Shown piece by piece: positions 17,301 to 26,362 of a stretch of DNA of 64,000 nt; position 1 is the stretch's first letter; each line of letters starts with the position of its first letter. This DNA comes from JAVBPR01 sp031549485 (GTDB taxonomy: Bacteria > Bacillota > Clostridia > Oscillospirales > Feifaniaceae). The translations under genes were made by a program, and so were the position numbers. The stretch spans positions 62,001 to 126,000 of the forward strand of contig JAVBPR010000012.1 in NCBI GenBank assembly GCA_031549485.1, in the 5' to 3' direction. The notes below the pieces were generated by a model. The model did no database searches, was not told the origin of the DNA, and worked only from the letters and a program-made list of their open reading frames with translations.

Positions 17301-17799
17301 AGAGGCTGTCGCGGAGCGCAAGGGCGAAATCGGAACCGCCGCGGTTCCGTGCGTTGTCGATTTGTTTGTAAGCGCGCATATCCCGGGAACTTATATCGAA
17401 GCGCCGGAACAGAGGATAGACATATACAAAAAAATCGCGGGCATCGCATATGACGAGGATTTGTCCGATTTGTTCGACGAGCTTTTGGATCGTTTTGGCG
17501 ATATACCGAAACCGGTTGAAACGCTTTGCAAAATAGCTTTGATAAGGGGAAAAGCAGGCAAGCTCGGAATATCGAGCATTACGCATAAGCGGGGAATCCT
17601 TAAAATAGACGCGGGCAGACAGAGCTTTAAACAGATAACAAAGATAATCGAAAAAAGCGGAAAAGGAACTGCCTTTGACGCGTCCGAAAATGCTGTTGTC
17701 TGCAAACTCCAGAAAGACTGTGATGTTATCGAAAAGATATTTATTATGCTGAAAATTATCGAGGATGCCGGTGGAAAAAATACTGAAAAAGAAAATTGA
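14323..17799 (+). CDS. mfd: Transcription-repair coupling factor
   Basis: ATP-driven translocase that removes RNA polymerase stalled at DNA lesions and recruits UvrA. 1158 residues, normal for the family: UvrB-like N-terminal domains (1-330), CarD-like RNAP-interaction domain at about 475-545 (DYVVHAAYGIGQYLGIEKL region), superfamily 2 helicase lobes with GDVGFGKTEVALRAA, DEEQRFG, TATPIPRT, and the TRG-type region (DADRLGLSQLYQIRGRVGR), then the C-terminal D7 domain. The start is TTG at 14323 with GAGGG overlapping the end of pth. The order pth-mfd is conserved in Firmicutes. Confidence 0.95.
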   Translation: MSYLSEILNKDSDFRELSAAISNGAAAAITGTAQVQKVHLCFSLCQNRPLMFIAADEREANKAKELFAALFLKKVHFYPQNDYCFADVSGASREWENLRLSVLSSILNEDNPIIITTADAVCRRTPPPEKIGMKSVAVGENLAQQDLVFYLVNCGYSKTGMVEGAGQFAVRGGIVDVFSPNMDAPARIEFFGDEIDQISIFEVESQRRISQQKSCSIAPARENVFDSETLAAKLKKLYNAAARKGNTAAASKLAADIEMIEAGISPENPDRFLNLIYDRIYTIFDYLKPETLIAVSESFDVEERIKNFSKLLSEDIKSALEKGALFGEMSHELALSKADFWRFAAKFPLAFFNLLPRGKYPIAPGFLLNFVSKQLPASGGNIDLLIEDIENYREKSYEISIFCGNEKRAESLADILRKKGYKLALLSADSDFTAGQDIICIFATPLPSGAEYSKAGIVFLCDGAVTGEHRKKRAFKKRAGEKIKTYNDLTVFDYVVHAAYGIGQYLGIEKLTVEGVTKDYIKIKYAGTDMLYVPAGQLDLLSKFVSGGEGAKVRLSKMGGTDWVKTKLRVKKSVGDMADGLIKLYAERSAVKGFAFSQDSDWQGDFEQSFVYRETDDQLRSAQEIKKDMEKPTPMDRLLCGDVGFGKTEVALRAAFKCVMDGKQCAILVPTTILAWQHYQTVLSRFSGFPVKADNLSRFRTPKQQKEIIKKLRRGEIDILIGTHRILQKDIVFKDLGLVIIDEEQRFGVTHKEKLKQMTKEVDCLTLTATPIPRTLNMALSGIRDLSLIEEAPGSRQPVQTYVVEHEKGLFEEAIRRELRRGGQVFYLHNRVESIVQCAAKLAEAFPDANIGIGHGKMAEEELSKVWGDMVSGDLDILVCTTIIETGIDIPNANTLIIEDADRLGLSQLYQIRGRVGRSERRAYVYFTYRRGKSLNEDAVKRLAAIKEFTEFNSGYKIAMRDLEIRGAGNVLGAEQHGHMESVGYDMYMKLLEEAVAERKGEIGTAAVPCVVDLFVSAHIPGTYIEAPEQRIDIYKKIAGIAYDEDLSDLFDELLDRFGDIPKPVETLCKIALIRGKAGKLGISSITHKRGILKIDAGRQSFKQITKIIEKSGKGTAFDASENAVVCKLQKDCDVIEKIFIMLKIIEDAGGKNTEKEN

Positions 17800-18676
17800 A
17801 AATGACGGCAAATGCGTTCTTGATATTCTGCGGAAAGAGCTTTTGATGTCTAACGGGGCGGTCAAGCGCGCGAAAGCTATTCCAAACGGAATTTTGCTTA
17901 ACGGCTATGAGGTGACAGTCCGCACCGCCGCCAAAAAAGGAGACATCCTTGAGGTGAAAATCGAAACGGAAGGCGCGGCGTCCGAAAACATTTTGCCTGT
18001 TAAAGGCGCGCTTGCAATCGTTTACGAAGATGATGACCTTTTGGTCGTCGATAAGCCCGCGGGAATGCCGGTTCACCCCTCGCAGGGGCACTTTGAGGAC
18101 AGCCTTGCAAATATTGTCGCGTGGCACTACAAAGAAATCGGCGAGAAAATCGTTTTTCGCGCGGTAAACAGGCTGGACAGAGGAACGAGCGGCCTGATGA
18201 TAGTGGCTAAAAACAGCCACGCGCAAAATATCTTGCACCGGCAGATGGCGGCTGGCAAATTGCGGCGCGAATATTTGGCGGTCATCTGCGGTGAGCCGAG
18301 CCCTGAAAGCGGAACAATCGATACTCCGATAAAAAGAGCGGAAAATTCGGTTATAAAGCGGGTGGTCGCAGAGGATGGCAAGCGCGCGATAACCCATTAT
18401 GAAACGCTTTGCGTTGACAAGAAAAAAGAGCTTTCGCTGCTTAAAATCAGCCTTGAAACCGGAAGAACACATCAGATAAGGGTACATTTTTCGCATATCG
18501 GCAATCCGCTTTATGGCGATTTTTTATACGGAGAAGAGACAAGTTTGCTTAAAAGACCTGCGCTTCACTCCGCAAGCCTTGAATTTTTCACGCCCGCAAA
18601 CGGTGAAAAAATATGCCTTTTTTCGCCGCTTCCCGCCGATATTAAAGCGCTTTCTGCGAAATTTTTGGAATATTAA
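17771..18676 (+). CDS. RluA-family 23S/tRNA pseudouridine synthase
   Basis: Isomerises uridine to pseudouridine in structured RNA. An S4-like N-terminal segment is followed by the catalytic domain with VNRLDRGTSG (catalytic Asp) and the GRTHQIRVH signature. About 301 residues. It overlaps the end of mfd. GTG at 17771 has GAGG six bases upstream and is preferred; ATG at 17765 in the same frame has no spacing for a ribosome site. A second paralogue lies at 60968. Exact target position cannot be told from sequence; RluD-like proteins modify 23S helix 69. Confidence 0.88.
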   Translation: MEKILKKKIENDGKCVLDILRKELLMSNGAVKRAKAIPNGILLNGYEVTVRTAAKKGDILEVKIETEGAASENILPVKGALAIVYEDDDLLVVDKPAGMPVHPSQGHFEDSLANIVAWHYKEIGEKIVFRAVNRLDRGTSGLMIVAKNSHAQNILHRQMAAGKLRREYLAVICGEPSPESGTIDTPIKRAENSVIKRVVAEDGKRAITHYETLCVDKKKELSLLKISLETGRTHQIRVHFSHIGNPLYGDFLYGEETSLLKRPALHSASLEFFTPANGEKICLFSPLPADIKALSAKFLEY

Positions 18677-18685
18677 TAAATATCG

Positions 18686-18714
18686 TTGTATTTTTATGCA
18701 TATTATGTTATATT
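18686..18714 (+). promoter_or_regulatory. Promoter of the amino acid ABC transporter operon
   Basis: TTGTAT (18686-18691), 17-bp spacer, TATATT (18709-18714). Short leader to the ATG at 18744 with GGGAGG. Confidence 0.5.
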
Positions 18715-18743
18715 GACTATACTTGAGAATTGGGAGGATAAAT

Positions 18744-19550
18744 ATGAAAAAAATTATTGCGTTATTACTTGCGATTATCGTCGTAATCGGCCTTGCCGGA
18801 TGTAACTCGGCAACAGGCAAACTTGAGAAAATACAAAAAGCGGGCAAAATCGTTCTTTACACCGATCCGAATTTCGCGCCGTTCGAATTTAAAGACAACG
18901 GAAACGAAATTGTCGGCGTAGATATCGAGATTGCAAAAGCTATCGCGGAAAAGCTCGGCGCTACCCTCGAAATTAAAGAAGCAGGCTTTGATTCCATCCT
19001 TATGGCGATTAAAGGAGGAAAAGGCGACATTGCCATCTCCGGCTTTACCATTACTCCGGATCGCCAGAAAAGCGTTGATTTTTCAACACCTTACATAAAC
19101 TCGGTTCAGTATCTTATTTTGCCGCTCGACACCGATATTACAAATTTTGAAAGCCTTGCGGGCAAAAAAGTTGCGGTTGCAAAAGGATACACAGGTTCGC
19201 TTTTGATGGACTACGAAATGGGTCAGGATGAAGAATATACAGGCATACTTTTCGGAAAAAACACCGATTGCACCGAATATCCGAGCGCGCTTGAAGCGAC
19301 AACGGCTATGCTCGGCGGAAAAGCCGACGCGGTTGTTATGGACGAATACGTAGCAAAGAAAATCGCGTCCACAAATGACAAGGTTAAGATTGTCGAACTT
19401 GCATATGCAGACGGAACGGTTGCCGAAGAAGAATACGGCGTTGCGGTTGCAAAAGGCAATGAAGACCTCCTTGCAATCATAAACGAAGTTTTGGCATCGC
19501 TTGTTCTGGATAAAATCACCGGCTGGGTTGTCGATTATTCAATAAAATAA
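18744..19550 (+). CDS. Amino acid ABC transporter substrate-binding lipoprotein
   Basis: Extracellular receptor of a polar amino acid importer (SBP_bac_3 family). Signal peptide with lipobox GLAGC, lipidated Cys20. Family features: FAPFEF near 43, DIEIAKAIAEKLG, GDIAISGFTITPDRQKSVDFSTPY around residues 100-120. 268 residues. The ATG at 18744 has GGGAGGATAAAT upstream; an earlier in-frame TTG would disrupt the signal peptide. Specificity (cystine, glutamine, arginine or similar) cannot be decided. A strong hairpin separates it from the permease, as expected when more receptor than permease is made. Confidence 0.92.
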   Translation: MKKIIALLLAIIVVIGLAGCNSATGKLEKIQKAGKIVLYTDPNFAPFEFKDNGNEIVGVDIEIAKAIAEKLGATLEIKEAGFDSILMAIKGGKGDIAISGFTITPDRQKSVDFSTPYINSVQYLILPLDTDITNFESLAGKKVAVAKGYTGSLLMDYEMGQDEEYTGILFGKNTDCTEYPSALEATTAMLGGKADAVVMDEYVAKKIASTNDKVKIVELAYADGTVAEEEYGVAVAKGNEDLLAIINEVLASLVLDKITGWVVDYSIK

Positions 19551-19557
19551 ATTTTAG

Positions 19558-19594
19558 CGGCAAGGGCGGGCATTTGCCCGCCCTTGCTGTTTTT
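19558..19594 (+). terminator. Intra-operon hairpin between receptor and permease genes
   Basis: A 12-bp perfect GC-rich stem (CAAGGGCGGGCA/TGCCCGCCCTTG), extendable by three more pairs, then CTGTTTTT. It probably acts as a partial terminator and 3' stabiliser for the receptor mRNA. Confidence 0.75.
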
Positions 19595-19608
19595 CCGAGG
19601 TGAAAAGG

Positions 19609-20310
19609 GTGAATACTGTTTTTGAATGGATAAAGCACCAGTTTACGATAACTTTTGTCGATGCCGACAGATATAAAATCTTCCTTGAGGGTTTTAAAAA
19701 CACGATAATTATAGCTCTCGGCGCGGTTGTAATCGGAATTATCGTCGGCATTCTTGTTGCGGTCGTCCGCGTTTATCACACGCAAACGGGAAAACTGAAA
19801 TTTCTCAACAAGATTTGCGGCGGCTATCTTGCCATTTTCCGCGGAACGCCTATTGTCGTTCAGCTTCTCATAATGTTCTACATAGTTTTTGCAAGCGTCA
19901 GCAACGGGCTTGTGATTGCGGTGCTTGCGTTCGGCATAAATTCGGGCGCGTATGTCGCCGAAATCGTCAGGGCGGGAATTCTCGCGGTCGATATCGGTCA
20001 AACCGAGGCGGGGCGCTCGCTCGGCCTTTCGGCAGGGCAGACGATGATGAAGGTTGTTTTGCCGCAGGCAATAAAGAATATTCTTCCTGCGCTCGGCAAC
20101 GAGTTTGTCTCGCTTTTAAAAGAGACTTCGGTCGCCGGTTATGTTACGGTTACCGACCTTGCAAGGGCGGGCGAAAACGTCAGAAGCCGTACGGCAGAGC
20201 CGTATTTTTCGCTTATTTTTACGGCGGTTGTGTATTTCCTGCTTGTCGCGGGAATCACAAAAGGGCTGAAAATGATAGAAAGGAGGCTTCGCAAAGGTGA
20301 TAGAAGTTAG
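19609..20310 (+). CDS. Amino acid ABC transporter permease
   Basis: Inner subunit of the importer (HisM/GlnP family), about 233 residues with membrane segments near 25-50, 65-95, 100-125 and 190-215. The EAA-loop signature is visible as [22 protein letters not shown] around residue 140. Two GTG starts are in frame; GTG 19609 has AGGTGA and AAGG upstream at normal distance and is preferred to GTG 19600. It overlaps the ATPase gene by 14 nt. Confidence 0.92.
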   Translation: MNTVFEWIKHQFTITFVDADRYKIFLEGFKNTIIIALGAVVIGIIVGILVAVVRVYHTQTGKLKFLNKICGGYLAIFRGTPIVVQLLIMFYIVFASVSNGLVIAVLAFGINSGAYVAEIVRAGILAVDIGQTEAGRSLGLSAGQTMMKVVLPQAIKNILPALGNEFVSLLKETSVAGYVTVTDLARAGENVRSRTAEPYFSLIFTAVVYFLLVAGITKGLKMIERRLRKGDRS

Positions 20311-21022
20311 CGGTCTTGTAAAAAAATTCGGTGAAAATGAAGTTTTAAAGGGAATAGATTATAAAATAAACAAGGGCGAAAAAATCGTCATTGTCGGACC
20401 GTCCGGTTCGGGGAAAAGCACCTTTTTGCGCTGTCTCAATCTTCTTGAGAAACCGACCTTAGGAAGCATAGTTTTTGAGGGCTCCGAGCTTACCAAAATC
20501 AGCGGAAAAGCGCTTAATACTCTCCGCGAAAAAATGGGCATGGTTTTTCAGAATTTCAACCTTTTTCCGCATCTTACCGTGCGAAAGAACATCACCCTCG
20601 CGCCGGTTCTTTTAAAGGTTTTGACCGAGGAAGAAGCAAACAAAAAGGCGGATGAGCTCCTTGCGCGAATCGGGCTTTCGGATAAAGCGGAGGAGTATCC
20701 GAATATGCTTTCGGGCGGGCAAAAGCAGAGGATTGCTATTCTTCGTGCGCTTGCTATGAATCCTGACGTCATGCTCTTTGACGAGCCGACCTCAGCGCTC
20801 GACCCCGAAATGGTCGGCGAGGTTTTGGCGCTTATGAAAGACCTTGCAAACGAGGGGATGACTATGGTGGTGGTAACCCACGAAATGGGTTTTGCAAAAG
20901 AGGTCGCTACAAAAGTGCTGTTTATGGACGAGGGGAAAATTCTCGAAGAAGCGGAGCCAAAAGAATTTTTCGGCTCACCAAAAAATCCGCGCCTTGTCGA
21001 TTTTCTCTCAAAAGTATTATAA
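20297..21022 (+). CDS. Amino acid ABC transporter ATP-binding protein (GlnQ type)
   Basis: Energises the importer. Walker [10 protein letters not shown] (about 34-42), Q-loop [13 protein letters not shown], signature LSGGQKQR, Walker [12 protein letters not shown] and H-loop VTHEM are all intact in 241 residues. GTG start inside the permease gene, with AGGAGG ten bases upstream. Last gene of the three-gene operon, followed by a terminator. Confidence 0.95.
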   Translation: MIEVSGLVKKFGENEVLKGIDYKINKGEKIVIVGPSGSGKSTFLRCLNLLEKPTLGSIVFEGSELTKISGKALNTLREKMGMVFQNFNLFPHLTVRKNITLAPVLLKVLTEEEANKKADELLARIGLSDKAEEYPNMLSGGQKQRIAILRALAMNPDVMLFDEPTSALDPEMVGEVLALMKDLANEGMTMVVVTHEMGFAKEVATKVLFMDEGKILEEAEPKEFFGSPKNPRLVDFLSKVL

Positions 21023-21053
21023 AAAAAGAGCCGAAATTTTTCGGCTCTTTTTT
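21021..21053. terminator. Bidirectional intrinsic terminator
   Basis: AAAAAAGAGCCGAAA paired with its near-complement around a short T loop, flanked by A and T runs, between the ATPase stop and the convergent radical SAM gene stop at 21052. Confidence 0.88.
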
Positions 21054-22614
21054 ATAAAATAATTATTTCATAGGGCTTTTTGTCATAGACAAAAAGCCTT
21101 GTTTTATTGTCAAAAGGGAAAAATTCGGCGCGGCAGTTTTGATATTTGCCTTTATGCAAAAGCTCGATATCCCTTTGCCGGCGGCGCTCGATGCCGTCCG
21201 GCAAAAGACCTTTCGGATCATTCGAAAGCTGGTCGAGCTTGATATAATGGGCGGCTGTTTGGAAGTCGCCTTTTTCGCGCAGAAAGTCAAAAAGCAGGGT
21301 ATATGCGTTTTTTAGCGAACGTTTAAATTCGGTGCCGCAAAAGCGCGAAAATTCATCAAAGAAATCATACGAGCTTTGAAAAAGCGAAAACCCGTATGCA
21401 ATCGAATTTTTAAACATACCGGTGTTATAGTATTTATCAAGCGCCGGCTCGATTCTTTTTAGTGATTGCAAATCGTCGCTGCTCATAGAATCGCTCTTTT
21501 GAACCTCGTAAGGCGGGTAAGAATTATAAGCAAAATCGCCGCTTTCGTCCGCCATGGCGCGCATTTTTGTTCCGTGCAGAAGTTTTAAAAATCCCAGCTG
21601 GAGCATATCGGGAGCAAGCGCGATGCATTTATCAAAAGAACGCTTAAAATCGCTCAAACTGTCAAAAGGAAGCCCCGCGATAAGGTCGAGGTGAATATGG
21701 CAGTTTCCGCAGGAAGCAAGTTTCCGGATATTTTCCTCCGAAAGTGAAAGGTCGGTTCTTCGCGAAACGGCGGCGAGCGTTTTTTCGTTAAAGGATTGTA
21801 TTCCGATTTCGAACTGAACGCGGCCTTTCGGCATTCGCGAAACGGCGGAAATCAGGTTTTCATCAAACAAATCGCCCGCGGCCTCAAAATGAAATGTCGC
21901 GTCGGTTTCAAGGCTCTCGATAAACAAAAGAATTTCAAGCGCCCTTTTTTTGTCCGCATTAAAGGTGCGGTCGACAAATTTTATTATCTTAGCGCCGCTG
22001 TTTACAAGCAGCAAAAGCTCGCTTTTTACCCTGTCAAGCGGAAGGTAAAAAACGCCGCATTCTGCGCCGCCCGAAAGGCAAAAGGCGCATTTGAAGGGAC
22101 AGCCCCGAGATGACTCGTAATAAACAAGCCGGTTTTCGATTTTAAAATCGCCGAACGAGCGGAAATAATCCTCGGTAAAAGAGGAGTGGAAATCCGCAAA
22201 ACAAAAAGTTTCTGTAAGCGGCGGCTCGCCCGAAAGAGCTAAAAGATAATTGCAAAAAGCTACCTCGCCGCCGCCGCAGATTATCTCATCGGCGTAGGGG
22301 AAGGTGAAATCCGCGGTAATTTCAGGTCCGCCCAAAACGATTTTGCAATCGGGCAGAAGATTTTTAATACCCTCGCAGAACTTTTTCACCGCTTCGATAT
22401 TCCAAATATAACAGGAAAATCCCGCGACCGCAGGGCCGCGGGAAACTATTTCTGAAAGAACAGTTGCGATATTTTCGTTGACGCTCGTTTCGAAAATGCT
22501 TATTTCCGCGCTTTTGCAGTGGGCGTCCGCAAACGCCTTCAAGCACCACGGCGCGAGCTGTTTATGCACGCTTTTCGCGCTTATCGAGACGAGAAGGGTG
22601 TTTATTTTATACAT
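21052..22614 (-). CDS. B12-binding-type radical SAM protein (DUF4080 family)
   Basis: 520 residues. N-terminal Rossmann-like B12-binding-type domain (about 1-130, with VLGGPEIT), then a radical SAM domain with the cluster motif in SSRGCPFKCAFCLSGG (CxxxCxxC, near residue 175), IQSFNEKTL and HLDLIAGLPFDS, then a C-terminal region of the DUF4080 type. Substrate unknown. The ATG overlaps the last 8 nt of the upstream gene (ATGTATAA) and lacks its own ribosome site, which indicates translational coupling with the DUF362 protein. Confidence 0.82.
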   Translation of the reverse strand: MYKINTLLVSISAKSVHKQLAPWCLKAFADAHCKSAEISIFETSVNENIATVLSEIVSRGPAVAGFSCYIWNIEAVKKFCEGIKNLLPDCKIVLGGPEITADFTFPYADEIICGGGEVAFCNYLLALSGEPPLTETFCFADFHSSFTEDYFRSFGDFKIENRLVYYESSRGCPFKCAFCLSGGAECGVFYLPLDRVKSELLLLVNSGAKIIKFVDRTFNADKKRALEILLFIESLETDATFHFEAAGDLFDENLISAVSRMPKGRVQFEIGIQSFNEKTLAAVSRRTDLSLSEENIRKLASCGNCHIHLDLIAGLPFDSLSDFKRSFDKCIALAPDMLQLGFLKLLHGTKMRAMADESGDFAYNSYPPYEVQKSDSMSSDDLQSLKRIEPALDKYYNTGMFKNSIAYGFSLFQSSYDFFDEFSRFCGTEFKRSLKNAYTLLFDFLREKGDFQTAAHYIKLDQLSNDPKGLLPDGIERRRQRDIELLHKGKYQNCRAEFFPFDNKTRLFVYDKKPYEIIIL

Positions 22615-23713
22615 TAATTATTTCATATTCGGTTTGCCCGATGCCGAGCGCTGCGGCGTGGTCGACGCAAACGCGCCAGTCGGTCGTTGGGTGAACTTTT
22701 GTAAAATGATCGCGGCAGTCGCCGTCGGCGGTGCCGAGCAGACTGTCTGGATTTACGGCGGCGCGGTTTACCGCGTCCGCGCATGCGATATCAAGCGCAA
22801 CAGGATCAAAAGAGGCGAACATACCGATATCGCCGACGATTGGCGCGTCGTTTTGGCTGTAACAGTCGCAAAACGGCGACACGTCCGCAACAATGCTGAT
22901 ATGAAACGACGGACGGCCGTGCAAAACCGCGGCGGAATATTCGGCCATTTTTTTGCAGACGGCGGCGTTTGTCGCGTCCCAGTTGGTATAAATCGCGTCG
23001 GTGGGACAGGAACCTATGCACCTTCCGCAGCCGACACAGGCGGAATGCAAAATTTTTGCCTTTTCGTTTTCTATTATAATCGCGTCGCTCGCACATTGTT
23101 TGATACATTTTTCACAGGCGATGCAGGCATCATAAGATACATTTGGCTTGCCCGAATTATGCATCTCCATTTTGCCCGCGCGCGAGCCGCAGCCCATACC
23201 GATATTTTTAAGCGCCCCGCCGAAGCCGGAAGCCTCGTGGCCTTTAAAATGATTAAGTGAAATTAATATATCAGCGTCCATAACGGCGCGGCCGATTTTC
23301 GCGGTTTTTACAAGCTCGCCGTTTGGCACCGGCACAAGTGCTTCGTCGGTGCCCTTAAGTCCGTCGCCGATTATTACATGGCAACCGGTGGAAAACGGGG
23401 AAAAACCGTTTAAATATGCGGTTTCCATATGCTCAAGCGCGTGCTTGCGGCTTCCGACATACAGCGTGTTGCAATCGGTCAAAAAAGGCATACCACCGAG
23501 CTTTTTAACATAATCGGCAACTACTTTTGCATAGTTGGGACGAAGAAAAGCAAGGTTCCCCAGCTCACCGAAATGAATTTTGATTGCCGCGAATTGGCGA
23601 TCAAAATTTATCGTTTCAAATCCCGCCGCCCGCATAAGTTTTTCGAGCTTTTGAAGCAGGCTGTTATTTTCTTTTGTGCGCATATTACAAAAATACACTT
23701 TTGATTTTTCCAT
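22607..23713 (-). CDS. DUF362-family protein with two [4Fe-4S] ferredoxin motifs
   Basis: 368 residues. DUF362 regions flank a bacterioferredoxin segment with two cluster motifs, CIACEKCIKQCASDAI and CVGCGRCIGSCPTDAI (about residues 193-245). Conserved family pieces include KIHFGELGN, a GALKNIGMGCGSRAGK stretch and SFDPVALDIACAD. Widely found in anaerobes; the reaction is not established. The ATG is preceded by AAGGATTTAAAA. Forms a coupled pair with the radical SAM gene downstream. Confidence 0.85.
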   Translation of the reverse strand: MEKSKVYFCNMRTKENNSLLQKLEKLMRAAGFETINFDRQFAAIKIHFGELGNLAFLRPNYAKVVADYVKKLGGMPFLTDCNTLYVGSRKHALEHMETAYLNGFSPFSTGCHVIIGDGLKGTDEALVPVPNGELVKTAKIGRAVMDADILISLNHFKGHEASGFGGALKNIGMGCGSRAGKMEMHNSGKPNVSYDACIACEKCIKQCASDAIIIENEKAKILHSACVGCGRCIGSCPTDAIYTNWDATNAAVCKKMAEYSAAVLHGRPSFHISIVADVSPFCDCYSQNDAPIVGDIGMFASFDPVALDIACADAVNRAAVNPDSLLGTADGDCRDHFTKVHPTTDWRVCVDHAAALGIGQTEYEIINV

Positions 23714-23733
23714 TTTTAAATCCTTATAAAAAG

Positions 23734-26325
23734 TTATTTTTTCTCAAGGGGAAGCCCGATGCGAACACAGTTTTTGCCTTCGGATTTTGCCTTGTAAAGT
23801 GCTTCGTCCGCAAGATTTATCGAGTCGGTATAACGGTGGAAAGGATCAAGCAAAGCGACGCCAGCAGAAACGGTAACCGAGAAATCATATTTTTCGGTGG
23901 TGATTCTTGCGCTTGCAATCCGTTTTAAAATCGCCTCGAGCTTGACAACCGCGATATCGATATCTGGCGCTTCGAAAACGGCGACAAATTCTTCGCCGCC
24001 CCAGCGGGAGGTGGATTCCTCAAATCCGCTTGTTTTCGAAATATAATCGGCAACCAATTTCAAAACCTCATCGCCGACATCGTGCCCGTAAGTGTCGTTG
24101 ACCTTTTTGAAGTTATCGATATCAAACATGGTAATATAAAAATTTTGATTGGTGGCCTTGCTGAGCGCGCTTTTTTCCTTGATAAGATTATCCATCGCGC
24201 GTCTTGTCATAAGTTTTGACAAGAAGTCGGTATCGGCAATTTGCAGAAGCGCTTCTTTTTGAAGCATATCGTCTGTAATATCCTGCGCAAAAATCATAAA
24301 TTTGTATTTGCTGAGGCGGTGCAGATACTGCGAATAATAATACGAGCTGCCGTCTATTTTCGAGATTATGTGAATATCGCTGTGAGAATATGTTGCTTTG
24401 CTTCTGTCAAATTTCGAATTCTCGCGCTCAAGCTTTTTCATCTCGTTTAAAATTCTGCTGTAATAGTCTACGCCTGTTGCCTCGCTAAGCTCATCGATCG
24501 AAATTTTCGAGCCGAAGTCGCCAATTTTCCATTTCCGGTGTAGCGGAAAATGACCTTTGCTGCTGATTTTTTTAGTTCTGATATTTCCCCATGCAAGGTC
24601 AAAGCTCTGCTGGTTCATTATAAGTTTTGAAATTTGCCTGTCAAAACTGCGGTATTTTCGGAAGAGGAAGAAAATAAGCCAGAATAAAGCGAAAACTATG
24701 AAAGCTGCCAACAAATAGAAAAGAGTCTGTTTTCCGCGCTCCTCCAAAAGTTTGTTTTGCGTATCGATAAACTGCAATTTATAATCGCTTGAAAGTTGCT
24801 CCCATTGCAGCCGGCTCTCGGGATTTATAATATTTATAAGCGAAAGCGTTCTGTCGTAAAGGTGGTTTAGCTTTTCGTTTTGTGTGCCGTAAAGGAAATG
24901 AATTCCAGCGTATGAGAACATCCCCTCGACAGGTCTGAGATTATGCTCGCCCAAAATATTATAACAATAATCGTAAGTAAGTTCGTTCATAAAAACAGCG
25001 TCGATTTCACCCTTTTTGACCGCTTCTATCATTTGCGGGCGGGATTCATATATAATCGGCATTTGGTCAAAAAGCGCGGTCCAGTTGAGATATGGAATGG
25101 CGTTTGACGTGGTTCCGATTCGCGCAGTCCTGAAGTCGCCGTCAAATTTTCGGAAAGAATACATTCTCATTGGGGAAGACCAGGCGACATCCGAATAAGT
25201 GAAATTCGAATCATCGCGCAGGGTGGGATTAAGATAACCGCCGGTGGCAAACTGAATTTCACCTTTTTTCATCAGCTCTATCATATCGTCAAACGGGTGA
25301 GCAAGGTCGCTCCCGTTATAGAATTCGATTTCAAGGCCGGTAATCGAGGTGAAAATTTTATTAATATCGATCAAAAATCCTTTGTATTCTCCGTTTTCAA
25401 CAAAGGAAAAAGGATAGAGTGTCCCTGTGTTGTAATCAACTATTTTTGATGGGTATTTTGCTTTTAAATATGCGATATCATCTTTATAATAATCGCGGGC
25501 AATTGCAAAAAGCGCGTCGGTTCTTGCGGCGGCGGTTTCGTCTTTCAAAAGTTCGCCTTCGGAACTTTGCAGATACCGGTTAATGATGTCGATTAGCGGT
25601 TTGTACGCCCTGTTATTGCCGTAAATAACAATGTTTATCGAATCGCTTTCAAAAAACGCTTCGAAATTAAGGCTGGGGTGGCGGATAAGCTCGCCGGGAA
25701 GGTGCACGGCTGTCGAAAGAGCAACATCAATTTCGCTGTTTTCGAGTGCCAAGAGAAGCGCGTCGGCGGAATCAAAGTAAGTGTAATGGCTTTCTTTTTG
25801 GAGATATGGACGGATTTGATCGGCAAGGGCAGAGTTTTTCATCATGCCGATTTTTTTAGAATATAAGTTTAAAATTGAGCCGAGCGGATCGCTCTCTCTT
25901 GTTACAACCGAGAGTTTTGAGGTGCAAATCGGCAGGGTGGAAAAATACGAGTTGCGGCTGCCGGGGAACTCGGATTGAAGCGAGACGAAGTCGATTTCGT
26001 TTGCGTTTAACTTGGTATACGCGTTTGTCCAGTCCTCTTTGACAAACTCGGCTTTAAGACCGAGCTTGTTTTGAATAAAGTCATAAAGGGGAAGAAGCAT
26101 GCCGTATTTTTCTCCGCCAGGCGAAAAATACGCGACATCATCCATGTAAGCAAAGGTAAAGACATGGTCAGAAACGCTTGCCAAATATTCCTTTTCCGCG
26201 CTTGTCAGCTCAAAAGGCGCGGCAGAATCCGCGTCGGACTCGGCACCCGTCGCAAAAATAAAAATATTGAAAAACAGAGTCAAAAACAAAATATACGAGA
26301 GAAAAACCGCAAATTTTCTTTTCAC
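23734..26325 (-). CDS. Diguanylate cyclase with two periplasmic-type solute-sensing domains
   Basis: About 863 residues from GTG 26325 (AGGAG eight bases upstream; the frame is open 13 codons further but without a ribosome site). Signal anchor at the N-terminus, two SBP_bac_3-like ligand-binding modules outside the membrane (about 45-265 and 275-515), a membrane helix near 535-560 (LFYLLAAFIVFALFWLIFF), a cytoplasmic linker of PAS-like length and a C-terminal GGDEF domain with active-site GGEEF and FDIDNFKKVNDTYGH. Predicted to make cyclic di-GMP in response to an extracellular amino acid-like ligand. No EAL or PilZ gene is adjacent. Confidence 0.88.
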   Translation of the reverse strand: MKRKFAVFLSYILFLTLFFNIFIFATGAESDADSAAPFELTSAEKEYLASVSDHVFTFAYMDDVAYFSPGGEKYGMLLPLYDFIQNKLGLKAEFVKEDWTNAYTKLNANEIDFVSLQSEFPGSRNSYFSTLPICTSKLSVVTRESDPLGSILNLYSKKIGMMKNSALADQIRPYLQKESHYTYFDSADALLLALENSEIDVALSTAVHLPGELIRHPSLNFEAFFESDSINIVIYGNNRAYKPLIDIINRYLQSSEGELLKDETAAARTDALFAIARDYYKDDIAYLKAKYPSKIVDYNTGTLYPFSFVENGEYKGFLIDINKIFTSITGLEIEFYNGSDLAHPFDDMIELMKKGEIQFATGGYLNPTLRDDSNFTYSDVAWSSPMRMYSFRKFDGDFRTARIGTTSNAIPYLNWTALFDQMPIIYESRPQMIEAVKKGEIDAVFMNELTYDYCYNILGEHNLRPVEGMFSYAGIHFLYGTQNEKLNHLYDRTLSLINIINPESRLQWEQLSSDYKLQFIDTQNKLLEERGKQTLFYLLAAFIVFALFWLIFFLFRKYRSFDRQISKLIMNQQSFDLAWGNIRTKKISSKGHFPLHRKWKIGDFGSKISIDELSEATGVDYYSRILNEMKKLERENSKFDRSKATYSHSDIHIISKIDGSSYYYSQYLHRLSKYKFMIFAQDITDDMLQKEALLQIADTDFLSKLMTRRAMDNLIKEKSALSKATNQNFYITMFDIDNFKKVNDTYGHDVGDEVLKLVADYISKTSGFEESTSRWGGEEFVAVFEAPDIDIAVVKLEAILKRIASARITTEKYDFSVTVSAGVALLDPFHRYTDSINLADEALYKAKSEGKNCVRIGLPLEKK

Positions 26326-26362
26326 TTCCGCAACTCCTAAAAGAATTAATCTATTTAATAGC

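Noticed and set aside
18723..18743. TTG start for the ABC receptor seven codons upstream
   Set aside because: It would put MRIGRIN before a perfect signal peptide and it contains the ribosome site of the ATG at 18744.
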